Shown here in pieces: positions 28,745-38,598 of a DNA stretch of 64,000 bases. This DNA comes from Pirellula sp. SH-Sr6A. Its GTDB lineage: Bacteria > Planctomycetota > Planctomycetia > Pirellulales > Pirellulaceae. The position numbers were made by a program, and so were the translations under genes. How positions within the stretch are numbered: the stretch's first letter is position 1; every line of letters begins with the position of its first letter. The notes below the pieces were generated by a model, which worked only from the letters and a program-made list of their open reading frames with translations, was not told the DNA's origin and ran no database searches. The stretch covers positions 3,887,988-3,951,987 of the forward strand of contig NZ_CP011272.1 in NCBI RefSeq assembly GCF_001610875.1, given 5' to 3'.

Positions 28745-28961
28745 ATCGGGGCTCTTCGACTTCGAGTTGATTGCAAATCCGTTCGACTCCTTCGATTCCT
28801 CGGAGCGATTCCTGGATCATTTGCTTTTGATAAAACGAATCGACTTTTCCACGCAGAACGATCCGCCCCGCTGCGCTTTCTAGGAAGACTTTACGGCGTG
28901 GAGCGTGAGGGCTCGATTGGATCACGCGATCAATGCGATGCAATAACGGGGAGTGGGACAT
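28743..28961 (-). CDS. Small BON-domain protein
   Basis: A 72-residue protein that is almost entirely one BON domain: GRIVLRGKVDSFYQKQMIQESLRGIEGVERICNQLEV, with the conserved Gly and hydrophobic pattern. BON domains bind membranes or ligands in osmotic and secretion proteins. There is no signal peptide, so it may be cytoplasmic. A GTG at 29012 would add 17 residues. Neither start has a clear ribosome binding site. Confidence 0.7.
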   Translation of the reverse strand: MSHSPLLHRIDRVIQSSPHAPRRKVFLESAAGRIVLRGKVDSFYQKQMIQESLRGIEGVERICNQLEVEEPR

Positions 28962-29273
28962 AACTGCGGTTCCGTCGGACAGAGTGGTAGGAGGGATGCC
29001 GAAAGATGCCACAGGACCGGCACAATGCGAACGAAATGGCGAGCGAATTTTCGGGAACAGCGGTGAGCTAGTCGGTTTGCGAGTTTCTTGCCGGGGGAAT
29101 CGAGTGCATTTCCGACCAAACCCAAGCAGGAACCATCAATCTGCGGTAAGATACCGTTCGGTCTTGCGTTGCGAACTAGGAAGACCGCATGGCTGTATTA
29201 TCCCGGCTTCAGGGTGGAGTCGGATGGTTGTGCGTGATTGTTCGATACCGTGTGAGGATTGCAGTACTAACGA

Positions 29274-30593
29274 ATGCCTGAGTGGTTTCCAGATCTCGGA
29301 TCTGTCGTCATTGCGTTGATTCTCGTTGCAGTCAATGGATTCTTCGTCGCAGCTGAGTTTGCCCTAGTCAAAGTTCGCCTTGGTCGCATCGAACAGCTTG
29401 TTGTCTCGAAGAAGCTCTTTTCCAAAACCGCTCGATGGCTGGCCCTTCGGCTAGAGCAATCCCTGTCGGCTTGCCAGCTGGGCATCACGATGGCCTCGCT
29501 CGCGCTCGGCCGTGTCGGGGAACCTGCATTTGCGGCCTTATTGGAAACACCCATCAAGGCGGTGGGGATTACCTCGGAAGCAGCCCTCCACGCGGTCGCG
29601 TTTGCCGTCTCCTTCACCTTCGTCACCGCGTTGCATTTGGTAATTGGAGAGCAGGCACCGAAGATTTTCGCTATTCGCAAACCCGAATCGATGCTCCTCG
29701 CCTGTGCCGTACCGCTGCAGTTGTTCTACATCGCCAGCTATCCGTTGATGCAGTCGCTGAATGTCACGACGGCAGCTCTTCTGCGTTTAATGGGTGTCAA
29801 TTCTCAAGAAAGTGGAGGGATTCCCTACAACGAAGAAGAGATACGGGCCTTGCTACGAGAAGCCCACGTGCACGGTAGTTTGACCCGCAGCGAGCATAGT
29901 CTCATCAACGCTGTATTCGAGTTCGACGACTTGGTCTGCCGACGCATCATGGTCGCGCGAGCGGATATTGATTTCATCGATATTCACGAACCGACAGCGG
30001 AAACTCTGAAGATGATCCAGAGAACCCAACACACCCGTTATCCAATTTGCGATAGCTCTCTCGATGAAGTGATCGGAGTGCTTCACGTCAAAGACATCGT
30101 CGCGACGGAACTCGAGGACGGGTTCGATTGGAAGAAGATCATGCGACCGCCAAAAAAGGTCCCAGAAAACATGCCCATCAGCAAATTGCTGCGGCACTTT
30201 CAGGGTACCCACCAGCACATGGCTTTTGTCGTCGACGAGTATGGCACCATCATTGGGATCGTCACGCTCGAGAATGTCATGGAGGAGATCATCGGCGATG
30301 TCGCAGACGAATTCGATGTCGTCGAACCGGAGATCGTACCCGACGGCCCTGGGAACTTCATCGTCCTCGGGTCGACTGCCGTCGACGACCTGGAAGCCCG
30401 CTTGGGAATTCAGTTTGAAGATGCTGACGTGGACACAGTCTCTGGATTATTATTGCATAAAGCCGAACGCATGCTGGTCGCAGGCGATGTCATCGATTTC
30501 GATGAACGTGTGCAGGCAAAGGTCCTTTCCGTTTCTGACGACCGAGCGACCAAGGTCAGATTCACCCTCCTTTCCTCAGAAGAAGTTGAATAA
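29274..30593 (+). CDS. CorC/HlyC-type membrane protein (CNNM domain plus CBS pair)
   Basis: A 439-residue member of the UPF0053/hemolysin C family. The N-terminal DUF21 (CNNM) domain has about four membrane segments (starting VVIALILVAVNGFFVAAEFALV). A CBS-domain pair follows (about 205-330; VMVARADIDFID..., DEYGTIIGIVTLENVMEEIIGDV) and then a CorC_HlyC C-terminal domain (about 345-430). Family members are linked to magnesium and cobalt export. The DUF1080 gene starts two bases after its stop, implying cotranscription. Confidence 0.9.
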   Translation: MPEWFPDLGSVVIALILVAVNGFFVAAEFALVKVRLGRIEQLVVSKKLFSKTARWLALRLEQSLSACQLGITMASLALGRVGEPAFAALLETPIKAVGITSEAALHAVAFAVSFTFVTALHLVIGEQAPKIFAIRKPESMLLACAVPLQLFYIASYPLMQSLNVTTAALLRLMGVNSQESGGIPYNEEEIRALLREAHVHGSLTRSEHSLINAVFEFDDLVCRRIMVARADIDFIDIHEPTAETLKMIQRTQHTRYPICDSSLDEVIGVLHVKDIVATELEDGFDWKKIMRPPKKVPENMPISKLLRHFQGTHQHMAFVVDEYGTIIGIVTLENVMEEIIGDVADEFDVVEPEIVPDGPGNFIVLGSTAVDDLEARLGIQFEDADVDTVSGLLLHKAERMLVAGDVIDFDERVQAKVLSVSDDRATKVRFTLLSSEEVE

Positions 30594-30595
30594 TC

Positions 30596-31300
30596 ATGGC
30601 GCACACCTGGAAAACCCTTCTCACCGTATTGGCTTGGTCTGCCCTCGCAGCATCTAGCGCACTGTCCCTCGCACAAGATTCCACAAAAAAGCCAGTCAGT
30701 CTTTTTGATGGCAAGACCCTCAAAGGTTGGTCCGGTCTGAGCGAAAACTGGAAAGTGGAGGATGGTGCGATCACCGGCGTGAATACCGCTGAGAATCCTC
30801 TCAAGAACAACACATTCCTCGTCTCCGACAAGAAGGTTTCCGACTTTGAGTTGACCCTCGAGTTCAAAATCGACGGAGGGAATTCGGGGATTCAGTATCG
30901 CAGCAAACTGATCGATGCAGACAAATTCATCGTCGGTGGCTACCAAGCCGACATCGATGCCAACAAACGCTACATGGGCATCAATTACGAAGAGCGTGGA
31001 CGCGGGATCATGGTCGAGAGAGGTCAGATCGTTGCAGTCGACGACAAAGGTGCGAAGAATAAAGTCGGAACGTGCGGCGATGCCGATGCGCTTCTAGGAA
31101 AGATCAAATTCGGTGATTGGAACTCATACCGAATCGTGGCCAAAGGGAACAAACTTCAGCACTTCATCAACGATGTACTGATGTCGGAATTGCAGGACGG
31201 TGAAGCCGCAAAGCGAGCCAGCGAAGGAATCATCGCCTTGCAAGTGCACGCCGGACCGCCGATGAAGGTCCAATTCCGAAACATCATGCTATCGGAATAG
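30596..31300 (+). CDS. Exported DUF1080 protein (3-keto-disaccharide hydrolase family)
   Basis: A 234-residue exported protein. A signal peptide ends near ALSLAQD. The rest is one DUF1080 domain, a concanavalin-like beta-sandwich: SLFDGKTLKGWSG, FELTLEFKIDGGNSGIQYRS, GYQADIDA and the C-terminal GIIALQVHAGPPMKVQFRNI. The family is widespread in planctomycetes and includes enzymes hydrolysing 3-keto-glycosides. The gap of two bases to the CorC-like gene suggests shared transcription although functions differ. Confidence 0.92.
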   Translation: MAHTWKTLLTVLAWSALAASSALSLAQDSTKKPVSLFDGKTLKGWSGLSENWKVEDGAITGVNTAENPLKNNTFLVSDKKVSDFELTLEFKIDGGNSGIQYRSKLIDADKFIVGGYQADIDANKRYMGINYEERGRGIMVERGQIVAVDDKGAKNKVGTCGDADALLGKIKFGDWNSYRIVAKGNKLQHFINDVLMSELQDGEAAKRASEGIIALQVHAGPPMKVQFRNIMLSE

Positions 31301-31341
31301 GCTCAAACCCGACTCTTCATTCTCTTCATACCATGTTCCTC

Positions 31342-31367
31342 GAAGCCTTCGGGGCAACCTAGGCTTC
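31342..31367. terminator. Possible bidirectional terminator hairpin
   Basis: GAAGCCT at 31342-31348 pairs with AGGCTTC at 31361-31367 across a 12-base loop. It lies between the convergent DUF1080 and YpdA-like genes. No long T-run follows on either strand, so intrinsic termination would be weak. Confidence 0.35.
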
Positions 31368-31370
31368 TTA

Positions 31371-32471
31371 CTACAGCTCGCGGTGCTTCTCGTCTCGGTC
31401 GATGGCAAGAGAGGAGGCCGGAGCCGCGCCACTAAGATGAGCGAGAATCTTAGCGACGTGGACATGGCAGTTCTCGATAAAGACCTTCACGCCTCCTCGT
31501 TGAGAACCTGCCGTAGCCGTTCCCGCCACATAGACGCCAGGGACGCTGGATTCCATCGTCAGAGGGTCGAGTTTCGGTTTAAGATTCTCACCATCGAGTT
31601 CGAGCCCCAAACGCTGAAATAGGCTGGGATCCTGATCGTAACCCGTCAAAAGCAACAGATGCTCATAGGGAATGGATGTTTCCCTGTGAGTTTGTCGATT
31701 CTGCAATTGCAGGGTTCGAGGCTCGATCTTTTTCACGTCGGTGTAGGGCAAGAACTCTACACGACCATCGGCGATCAAGCTTCGGATCTCGGGGAGCAGC
31801 CAGGGCTTCACCCTTTCAGGGCTGAATCCTTCGCCTCGATGCACGACGATCAATTGGCGATTGATGCGAGCGAGACGGACCACCGCCTCCGCTGCCGAGT
31901 TCTTGGCGCCGACAACCACAACTCGTTTGCCGAATAGCTCATGGATGTCCGGCATGAAGTGCGAAACGTTATGCCTATCCTCTCCTGCCACTCCCAGCTG
32001 ACGCGGATGATGCATATCTCCAATGGCGAGAACGATGCGACGGCAAGAGACCACGGAAACTCCCCCCGAGTGCTCTTCATCGAGAGAGCGGAAGGATGGG
32101 CCACCAACTGCCGTTCTTGATTCCACGATACGGCACCGGAATCCCTCTGCCGAGCGTTGTGCGGTGACAAGCCGTTGGCCTTGATGGATGGTGAGATCTT
32201 CGGAGAGAACCACTCCGCGCAAATAGTTCAGGTAATCTTCGCGTGTCGCTTTCCCGTGCGGGTAGGTTTGAAATGGGATACCAGCGAGGGCGATGCGTTC
32301 TGGTGAGCTAAAGATAGGTGTTCCTGGGGCGTACCAAGCGATTGTGGAGGCGACTACTCCCGATTCGATATGAACGCAATCGAATCCCTTTCTTTGGAGC
32401 GCCACAGCCAGTTCAATCCCGATAGGGCCTGCGCCGACGAGCAGAATGTCTGTTTGAAGTGGAAAAGACAT
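31371..32471 (-). CDS. YpdA-like FAD/NAD(P)-dependent oxidoreductase
   Basis: A 366-residue flavoprotein of the thioredoxin-reductase-like YpdA group. The FAD-binding Rossmann motif is GAGPIGIE near the N-terminus; the family-specific FSSPERIALAGIPF follows, then a second NAD(P)-binding motif VVGAKNSAAEAV and a C-terminal GVYVAGTATAG. In Firmicutes YpdA reduces bacillithiol disulfide. No CxxC redox pair is visible, as in YpdA. Whether this organism makes bacillithiol cannot be told from the window. Confidence 0.82.
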   Translation of the reverse strand: MSFPLQTDILLVGAGPIGIELAVALQRKGFDCVHIESGVVASTIAWYAPGTPIFSSPERIALAGIPFQTYPHGKATREDYLNYLRGVVLSEDLTIHQGQRLVTAQRSAEGFRCRIVESRTAVGGPSFRSLDEEHSGGVSVVSCRRIVLAIGDMHHPRQLGVAGEDRHNVSHFMPDIHELFGKRVVVVGAKNSAAEAVVRLARINRQLIVVHRGEGFSPERVKPWLLPEIRSLIADGRVEFLPYTDVKKIEPRTLQLQNRQTHRETSIPYEHLLLLTGYDQDPSLFQRLGLELDGENLKPKLDPLTMESSVPGVYVAGTATAGSQRGGVKVFIENCHVHVAKILAHLSGAAPASSLAIDRDEKHREL

Positions 32472-32559
32472 TGGAATCCTTGCGAGAAAAGGAATGGATC
32501 AGCTCGCTCAGGATACTAGAATCGACCTGCATCACCAACTCCTCGCACCGATTTCTAAC

Positions 32560-33948
32560 ATGATCACCACTTCCAGCTCGCTCCATCCCTGGTCGTCGCA
32601 CCAATTTGCTGCGACCGTTTTCAGTACCTGCATTGCCATGATCCTCGCACCGTCACTGGCCGCGCAAGTGCGAGTGGATGCGGAACAATCGAATGAAAGC
32701 CAATTCTTCGAGTTCGAGCGGATCCAGCGACCTGCAGTGAATGATCTTGGGATGAAAGCGAAATGGGCTGTCGTCCGCGGTCGCTTGGACGGGAACTCGA
32801 TCGGCACTCCAGCCTTGGGGGATGGCAAAATACCCCAAACCGAGGATTCCCCTCGCGAGAATTGCTTCTTTGCAGCGGGTAGTGGGGGCGGATGTTTGGC
32901 CGCGGACCTAGGTGCAACACAGGATATTGCGGAGGTCGTTACCTATTCGTGGCACCCGAGCTCGCGAGCCCCTCAACGTTTCACGCTCTATGCTGCAACA
33001 GGGGAACACGAGGGTTTCGTTTGGGATCGATTGGATAACGACCGATCCCCGGAGCAACAGGGATGGAAACGCATAGCCGACGTCGATACCCGCACTCGAC
33101 GAGGAGCCGGTGGACAACATGCCAGCCGTGTGACCGATGAATCCGGCTCGCTCGGCACCTATCGCTACTGGCTTGTGGAAGTCCAGCCGACGGCAGCCAA
33201 CGATCCTTTCGCTCATACATTTCTCTGCGAAATCGACTTCATTGCAAAAAGCGTCGACTTGCCGGAACGTATTGTTGCACCCGAGAGGCAGTCGTTCGCT
33301 TTTTCCTCTTCGGATGGACAGTATCAGTATGTCATCGATGTTACGGCAGCCCCCGAGCTGGCGGATTGGACAGAGACCGAGTTGAAGCCCGTGATTTTGG
33401 AATGGTATCCTAGAATTGTCGCGATGCTCCCGAGCGAAGGATTTACAGCCCCCACCAAAGTGACGTTCCGGTATCAACCGAGCGCGAAGATGGAAGGCAT
33501 TCCTGCTTATGCACAAGGGGGAACGATCTCGCTGAATGCGGGATGGATGAATCGAGAGAAAAACCGCGAGGCACGAGGCGCGGTGGTTCACGAAATGGTC
33601 CACGTCGTGCAGAGCTATCAAGGCCGTCGCAATCGCGGAGCGCGGCGTGAACCGACACCAGGCTGGATTGTAGAGGGAATTCCCGATTATATCCGTTGGT
33701 TCCTTTACGAGCCCCAATCCAAAGGGGCTGTGCTGAGCAAGGAGGCGTTATCGAAAGCAAAGCATGACGCAAGCTACCGCGTTTCGGCCAACTTCATCGA
33801 CTGGGTTATTCGGACGCATGATCCGTACGGCACCCTCCTCACCAAGCTCAACGCGGCCGCGCGAGAGGGACGTTATTCCAACGAGATTTGGCAAGAACTC
33901 ACAGGAAAGAGCGAGGACGAATTGGCTTCGCAATGGAAGAGTCAGTAG
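32560..33948 (+). CDS. Secreted basic secretory protein (BSP) family metallopeptidase with discoidin-like domain
   Basis: A 462-residue secreted protein. A signal peptide ends near SLAAQ. An N-terminal F5/8 type C-like region (about 45-220; CLAADLGATQDIAEVVTYSWHP...) precedes a BSP domain with zinc motif HEMVH (His344, Glu345, His348) and downstream GWIVEGIPDYIRW, characteristic of the family also known in plants as PR-17. The C-terminal WQELTGKSEDELASQWK is a family hallmark. A peptidase role is inferred from the motif. ATG 32560 is chosen for the signal peptide; the frame is open 22 codons further upstream. Confidence 0.87.
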   Translation: MITTSSSLHPWSSHQFAATVFSTCIAMILAPSLAAQVRVDAEQSNESQFFEFERIQRPAVNDLGMKAKWAVVRGRLDGNSIGTPALGDGKIPQTEDSPRENCFFAAGSGGGCLAADLGATQDIAEVVTYSWHPSSRAPQRFTLYAATGEHEGFVWDRLDNDRSPEQQGWKRIADVDTRTRRGAGGQHASRVTDESGSLGTYRYWLVEVQPTAANDPFAHTFLCEIDFIAKSVDLPERIVAPERQSFAFSSSDGQYQYVIDVTAAPELADWTETELKPVILEWYPRIVAMLPSEGFTAPTKVTFRYQPSAKMEGIPAYAQGGTISLNAGWMNREKNREARGAVVHEMVHVVQSYQGRRNRGARREPTPGWIVEGIPDYIRWFLYEPQSKGAVLSKEALSKAKHDASYRVSANFIDWVIRTHDPYGTLLTKLNAAAREGRYSNEIWQELTGKSEDELASQWKSQ

Positions 33949-34082
33949 TCCCGAATGCGAATTCGTGCTAGGACAGCAGGAAAACGTTGATATAGTCTAA
34001 GGGGCCGCGACGCCGTTTGCATCGAGTGTCGTAGCCATCGAATTCGCATCTACCTTGCCTCCCCCGCCTTCCAGCACGCAGC

Positions 34083-35576
34083 ATGACCTACAATTCGCAC
34101 GTTGAGTCCCCGGACGTCATCCTCATCGGTAGCGGCATCATGTCGTCCAACCTCGGAGCGATGCTTAAGAAAATCGCGCCCGAGCTCAAAATCCAGCTTT
34201 ACGAGGTCTCGAATGAGTTGGCCCAGGAAAGTTCGAACGGGTGGCATAATGCAGGGACTGGTCACGCCGGAATCTGCGAGCTGAGCTATACTCCATTCAT
34301 GCGACCCGACGGGACCGTCGACGTCTCCAAAGCGATTGAAATCTTTGGGCAGTTCGAGCTGTCGAAACTGTTTTGGGGCTATGCACTCAAGTCGGGGATG
34401 ATCCAAAACGGCAGGGACTTCATCAACCCCGTCCCTCATATCAGCTTTGTTTATGGCGAAAAATCGGTGCAGTATCTTGAGGCCCGTTACAAGGGGCTGA
34501 CAGCGCATCATTTCTTTCAAGGGATGGAGTTCACCACGGACCCGGAACGCGTACACGAGTGGGCACCCTTGCTCATGGAAGGGCGCGAAAAGATCCCGGT
34601 CGCCGCGACCAAGATGGACAACGGCACCGACGTGAACTTTGGCGAGATCTCTCGCAAACTGATTCATTGGCTCTCGGAGCAACCAGGCTGTGGCGTCGCG
34701 ACCAACCATCGCGTGGTCGGTCTAAAGCGGACGAGTCGCGGCTGGGATGTGACCATCCAAGCCAAGGGTGGCAACAGGATTCAAAGCAGTGCCAAATTCG
34801 TATTTGTCGGTGCGGGGGGAGGCAGCCTCCCACTCTTGCAAATGTCGGGGATCGCGGAGGGGAAGGGATTTGGCGGATTCCCCATCGGCGGTCAATGGCT
34901 GGTCTGCGATAGCCCGGATATAGTCTCTCGGCATCAGGCAAAGGTATACGGACAGAGCCCTGGCGCCGCTCCGACCATGGCAGTTCCCCACTTGGACACG
35001 CGCGTCATCGACGGAAAGAAATCCCTTCTGTTTGGTCCCTATGCGGCTTGGACTACCAAATTTCTGCACAAACACGGCAGCTTCTTTGATCTTCCCGGTT
35101 CGATGCGATTGGACAATGTTAGCTCGTTGATCAAGGTAGGTCTCTACAACTTGCCGCTCGTTCGCTACTTGATCCAGCAAGGGACGCAGAGCATGGCATC
35201 ACGCATGAAGTCCTTGCGAGAGTTCTATCCCGATGCGAAGGACTACGACTGGCGGTTGATCGATGCTGGGATTCGGGTGCAAGCCATCAAGAAGGAAGAC
35301 GGAAAGGCGGGGATCGTTCACTACGGGACGGAAATCGTCACCGACGCCGATCATACGATCTCTGCGCTTCTCGGAGCATCGCCGGGGGCTTCCGTCTCGG
35401 TTTATTTGATGTTGGAAGTAATCAAGAAATGCTTCCCGGACTTGGTGAATGATCCGCAGCGCAAGCCTGCGTTGTTGGAAATGTTCCCTTGCTATGGAGA
35501 AAACATCGCTTCACCCGAATATTCGGAACGCTTCCCTTCCCTCGATCAACAAGCTGAATCAAATCTCTTCTCATGA
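34083..35576 (+). CDS. mqo: Malate:quinone oxidoreductase
   Basis: A 497-residue FAD enzyme at the membrane surface that oxidises malate to oxaloacetate and passes electrons to quinone in the TCA cycle. The N-terminus has the FAD motif GSGIMSSNLGAML, followed by the family block ESSNGWHNAGTGHAG and later KSLLFGPYAAW. Length is normal for MQO. The 134 bases before it hold no gene. The SNF2 helicase follows 25 bases after its stop on the same strand. Confidence 0.94.
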   Translation: MTYNSHVESPDVILIGSGIMSSNLGAMLKKIAPELKIQLYEVSNELAQESSNGWHNAGTGHAGICELSYTPFMRPDGTVDVSKAIEIFGQFELSKLFWGYALKSGMIQNGRDFINPVPHISFVYGEKSVQYLEARYKGLTAHHFFQGMEFTTDPERVHEWAPLLMEGREKIPVAATKMDNGTDVNFGEISRKLIHWLSEQPGCGVATNHRVVGLKRTSRGWDVTIQAKGGNRIQSSAKFVFVGAGGGSLPLLQMSGIAEGKGFGGFPIGGQWLVCDSPDIVSRHQAKVYGQSPGAAPTMAVPHLDTRVIDGKKSLLFGPYAAWTTKFLHKHGSFFDLPGSMRLDNVSSLIKVGLYNLPLVRYLIQQGTQSMASRMKSLREFYPDAKDYDWRLIDAGIRVQAIKKEDGKAGIVHYGTEIVTDADHTISALLGASPGASVSVYLMLEVIKKCFPDLVNDPQRKPALLEMFPCYGENIASPEYSERFPSLDQQAESNLFS

Positions 35577-35601
35577 GATAAACCAGAAATGGAGTTCGAA
35601 T

Positions 35602-38325
35602 ATGGTTGCCACTAAGACCAAAGCAAATACCAAGCGAGCTTCGGAAAGAAAAAAGAACTCAACGGAGCGCAAGGTCAACGCGTTGCATCAACGTTTGGCG
35701 AGACTGACGGTTCATCAGGCGAATCAATTGCTCGGCGAGAATAGCAAGACGCTACTCATGGCAGGTGGTGATCTTGAGATCGATCCCTATTGCGATGTTT
35801 TGCTTGATGATGACATGTATCGCGTCCGCTTGCCATCCGGTCAGACTGTTACAGTCACTTTGCAGAGCGCTCGCGACAAACATTTGCAGATAGATTGCTC
35901 TCATTGCACTCATCATTGTGAGCATATGGGCGCGGCACTGTCGTATCTTCTCGAATCAAAATCTGACTTAGGGCTAGCAGCTCCTCCTGACGAGTCGGTC
36001 GCTCTCGAGCATTTGACGGAGGATGAGCTATTCGAACGAGCTTTGGCCGAGCGTCGCAAGCGAGCCGAAGAAGAGAGTATGACGGTTCGGGCTTCGAAAG
36101 CCGATACGCCATGGACCGACTACGTAGTGACGAGCGCTGGTTCTGGTAAGACGTATCGTGTTGCGCTGCGAGGTACCGAGCCCGGGATTTCGTATTGCAG
36201 TTGCCCAGACTTTCGAACCAATCAACTCGGGATCTGCAAACACATATTCCATGTGATTCAAAAGATTCGCCGAAAGTTCTCGGCAGCTCAATTGAAAAAG
36301 CCATATGTGCGCAAGAGCTTGTCGGTGCGAGTTCATTATCAACAACCCTTCGGTTTGCTCTTCAATGTTCCGGAGATGCTACCACCTAAGATCTCGAGTT
36401 TGATTGGAAACGCGGATCGCATCCCCTTGGAGGGGACTGCCATGATGGAGCGTATCCAAGCTATTGAGGAAGCCGGAGTGAGCGTCCATGTTTATCCCGA
36501 TGCCGAGGAACTGATTCATACCCGGTTGCTCCAAAAGCATTTGCGAGGAGTATCAGCCAAGATCCGGAAATCGCCAGCGACGCATCCGTTGCGCAAGAAA
36601 TTGCTTTCCGTCGAATTGTTGCCCTATCAGTTGGATGGGATCGCATTTGCTGTTGGGGCTGGTCGCGCGATCCTCGCGGACGATATGGGATTGGGAAAGA
36701 CAATTCAAGGTATTGGCGTAGCTGAGTTGTTGGCGAAAGAAGCTGACATCAAAAAGGTGTTAGTCATTTGCCCCGCCTCGCTGAAGAGTCAGTGGCAAGC
36801 GGAGATAAATCGCTTTTGCGGTCGCAGTTCGCAGTTGGTGATGGGATCAGGAAGCGAACGAGCTAAGCAGTATAGGGAAGATGTTTTCTTTACTATATGC
36901 AATTACGAGCAAGTGGTTCGTGACTTGAGCCATGTTGAAAGCGCCTCCTGGGACTTGATCATCCTCGATGAAGGCCAACGGATCAAGAATTGGGAATCCA
37001 AGGTGAGCAAGATGGTGCGATGCCTTCGCAGTCCATTCGCGCTGGTGCTCTCTGGCACTCCCCTTGAGAATCGACTGGACGACCTTTACACGATCGTCCG
37101 GTTTGTCGACGATACCCGGTTGGGGCCCGCGTACCGATTCTTTCATAAGCACCGAGAAGTGGATGATCGCGGGAAGCCCATCGGCTATAAGAAACTGGAT
37201 GAGTTAAGAGAAGCTCTCAAGCCTATCTTGCTTCGTCGAACGCGAGACGAAGTGTCGAAGCAATTGCCGGATCGTATCGACGAAGTCGTTCGCATTCGCC
37301 CCACTGCCGAGCAGTACGACGTAAGCCAATCGCAGCTATCGATTGCAGCGCGAATCGCCGCGAAGAAGTTTCTTACGGAGATGGATCTGCTACGACTACA
37401 AAAGTCGCTGTTGCTGGCGAGGATGGTTGCCGATAGCACCTATCTCATCGATGAACAAGAACCAGAGTTTAGTAGTAAGCTTGTTCGTCTGGGTGAGATG
37501 CTCGAGGAACTGATTGCTGAGCCGACTCGTAAGATTGTGATGTTCAGCGAGTGGACGCTGATGTTGGATCGCATCGAAATCAAGCTTGCGCAGCTGGGCT
37601 GCGATTTCGTTCGACTGGATGGCTCGGTACCTCAAAAGAAGCGACCGGCCATCGTTAGCAAATTTCAGAACGATCCCAATTGTCGACTGATCTTGATGAC
37701 CAATGCAGGCAGTACCGGCCTCAATTTGCAAAGCGCCAACACGGTCATCAATGTCGATTTGCCTTGGAATCCCGCCGTGCTCGAACAGCGTATCGCGCGC
37801 GCCCACCGGATGGGGCAGAAGAACCCGGTTCACATCTATAATCTTGTTACCGAGGATACGATTGAAGAGCGTTTGCTGGATACGTTGGCGAACAAGCAAG
37901 AGTTGGCGAATGCGGCTATTGATTTCTCGTCCGAGACCGATGCGGTCACGATGAAGAGTAGTATTGCAAACATACGAGAGAAGCTCGAAAAGATTTTGGT
38001 GCCGGCTCCAGAAGCACCTGTAGACGCTAGTCAAAAACGCCGGTTGGAATCGCAGGCTGAGGAGATCGACAATCGCCGTGAGAAGGTCTCTGCTGTGGGA
38101 GGTCAATTGCTGGCCGCGGCACTGCAGCTAGTAGGCGAGCTAGTTTCCACCCAAGACGGACCTGCTCCGGATACCGTTGTTGTCAGTCAGTTGACAAACA
38201 GCTTGAACGAATGCGTGGAAAGAGACGAATCAGGAAAACCCAAACTGACGATTCGTCTCGATAGTGACGAAGCGTTGCGAAGCTTGGCACAGACGCTCGC
38301 CCGCCTGCTTGTTCCATCCTCCTAG
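35602..38325 (+). CDS. SWIM zinc-finger SNF2-family helicase/ATPase
   Basis: A 907-residue SWI2/SNF2-type ATPase. A Lys-rich N-terminus is followed by a Cys/His cluster (DCSHCTHHCEHM) and a SWIM finger (Cys199, Cys201, Cys212, His214). The ATPase core has motif I DDMGLGKT, motif II as DEGQ and SGTPLENRLDDLY; the C-terminal helicase lobe has TNAGSTGLNLQSA and QRIARAHRMGQ. The family translocates on DNA, and bacterial members occur in repair and defence loci. ATG 35602 follows GGAG by eight bases; the frame is open upstream into mqo. It directly precedes the hsdM remnant, which may mark an island boundary. Confidence 0.9.
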   Translation: MVATKTKANTKRASERKKNSTERKVNALHQRLARLTVHQANQLLGENSKTLLMAGGDLEIDPYCDVLLDDDMYRVRLPSGQTVTVTLQSARDKHLQIDCSHCTHHCEHMGAALSYLLESKSDLGLAAPPDESVALEHLTEDELFERALAERRKRAEEESMTVRASKADTPWTDYVVTSAGSGKTYRVALRGTEPGISYCSCPDFRTNQLGICKHIFHVIQKIRRKFSAAQLKKPYVRKSLSVRVHYQQPFGLLFNVPEMLPPKISSLIGNADRIPLEGTAMMERIQAIEEAGVSVHVYPDAEELIHTRLLQKHLRGVSAKIRKSPATHPLRKKLLSVELLPYQLDGIAFAVGAGRAILADDMGLGKTIQGIGVAELLAKEADIKKVLVICPASLKSQWQAEINRFCGRSSQLVMGSGSERAKQYREDVFFTICNYEQVVRDLSHVESASWDLIILDEGQRIKNWESKVSKMVRCLRSPFALVLSGTPLENRLDDLYTIVRFVDDTRLGPAYRFFHKHREVDDRGKPIGYKKLDELREALKPILLRRTRDEVSKQLPDRIDEVVRIRPTAEQYDVSQSQLSIAARIAAKKFLTEMDLLRLQKSLLLARMVADSTYLIDEQEPEFSSKLVRLGEMLEELIAEPTRKIVMFSEWTLMLDRIEIKLAQLGCDFVRLDGSVPQKKRPAIVSKFQNDPNCRLILMTNAGSTGLNLQSANTVINVDLPWNPAVLEQRIARAHRMGQKNPVHIYNLVTEDTIEERLLDTLANKQELANAAIDFSSETDAVTMKSSIANIREKLEKILVPAPEAPVDASQKRRLESQAEEIDNRREKVSAVGGQLLAAALQLVGELVSTQDGPAPDTVVVSQLTNSLNECVERDESGKPKLTIRLDSDEALRSLAQTLARLLVPSS

Positions 38326-38397
38326 CCAGAAGGATGTTTGTTACCCCTTCGTCGCATTGAGTCCTGTCACAAACTCAGAACTCGATCAGAGGGATCG

Positions 38398-38596
38398 GAG
38401 ATCAAGGAGCAAGATTACTCGATCAACCCAGGACGTTACGTTGGTGTTGTCATCGAAGAAGATGGCAAGACCTGAGGAAGAGTTCATCAATGGGCTCTCC
38501 GAAAAACAAACGTATATGGAAGCTCAGGATACGAAAGCCAACGAACTCGCGTCGATCATTCGTCACAACGTCAAGCAACTCATTGGGGGCAAATAG
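38398..38596 (+). pseudogene. Remnant of type I restriction-modification methylase HsdM (C-terminal end)
   Basis: Only the last 65 or so codons remain. The frame reads IKEQDYSINPGRYVGVVIEEDGKT, the conserved C-terminal block of HsdM, then hits TGA at 38474. Dropping one T there restores TEEEF and continues without a stop to the HNVKQLIGGK end at 38596. So the remnant has one inserted base and has lost everything upstream, including the SAM-binding and NPPF motifs. The SNF2 gene ends about 70 bases before it. In type I systems hsdS normally follows hsdM; here a HipA-like gene starts two bases after the stop. Confidence 0.78.
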
Positions 38597-38598
38597 CA

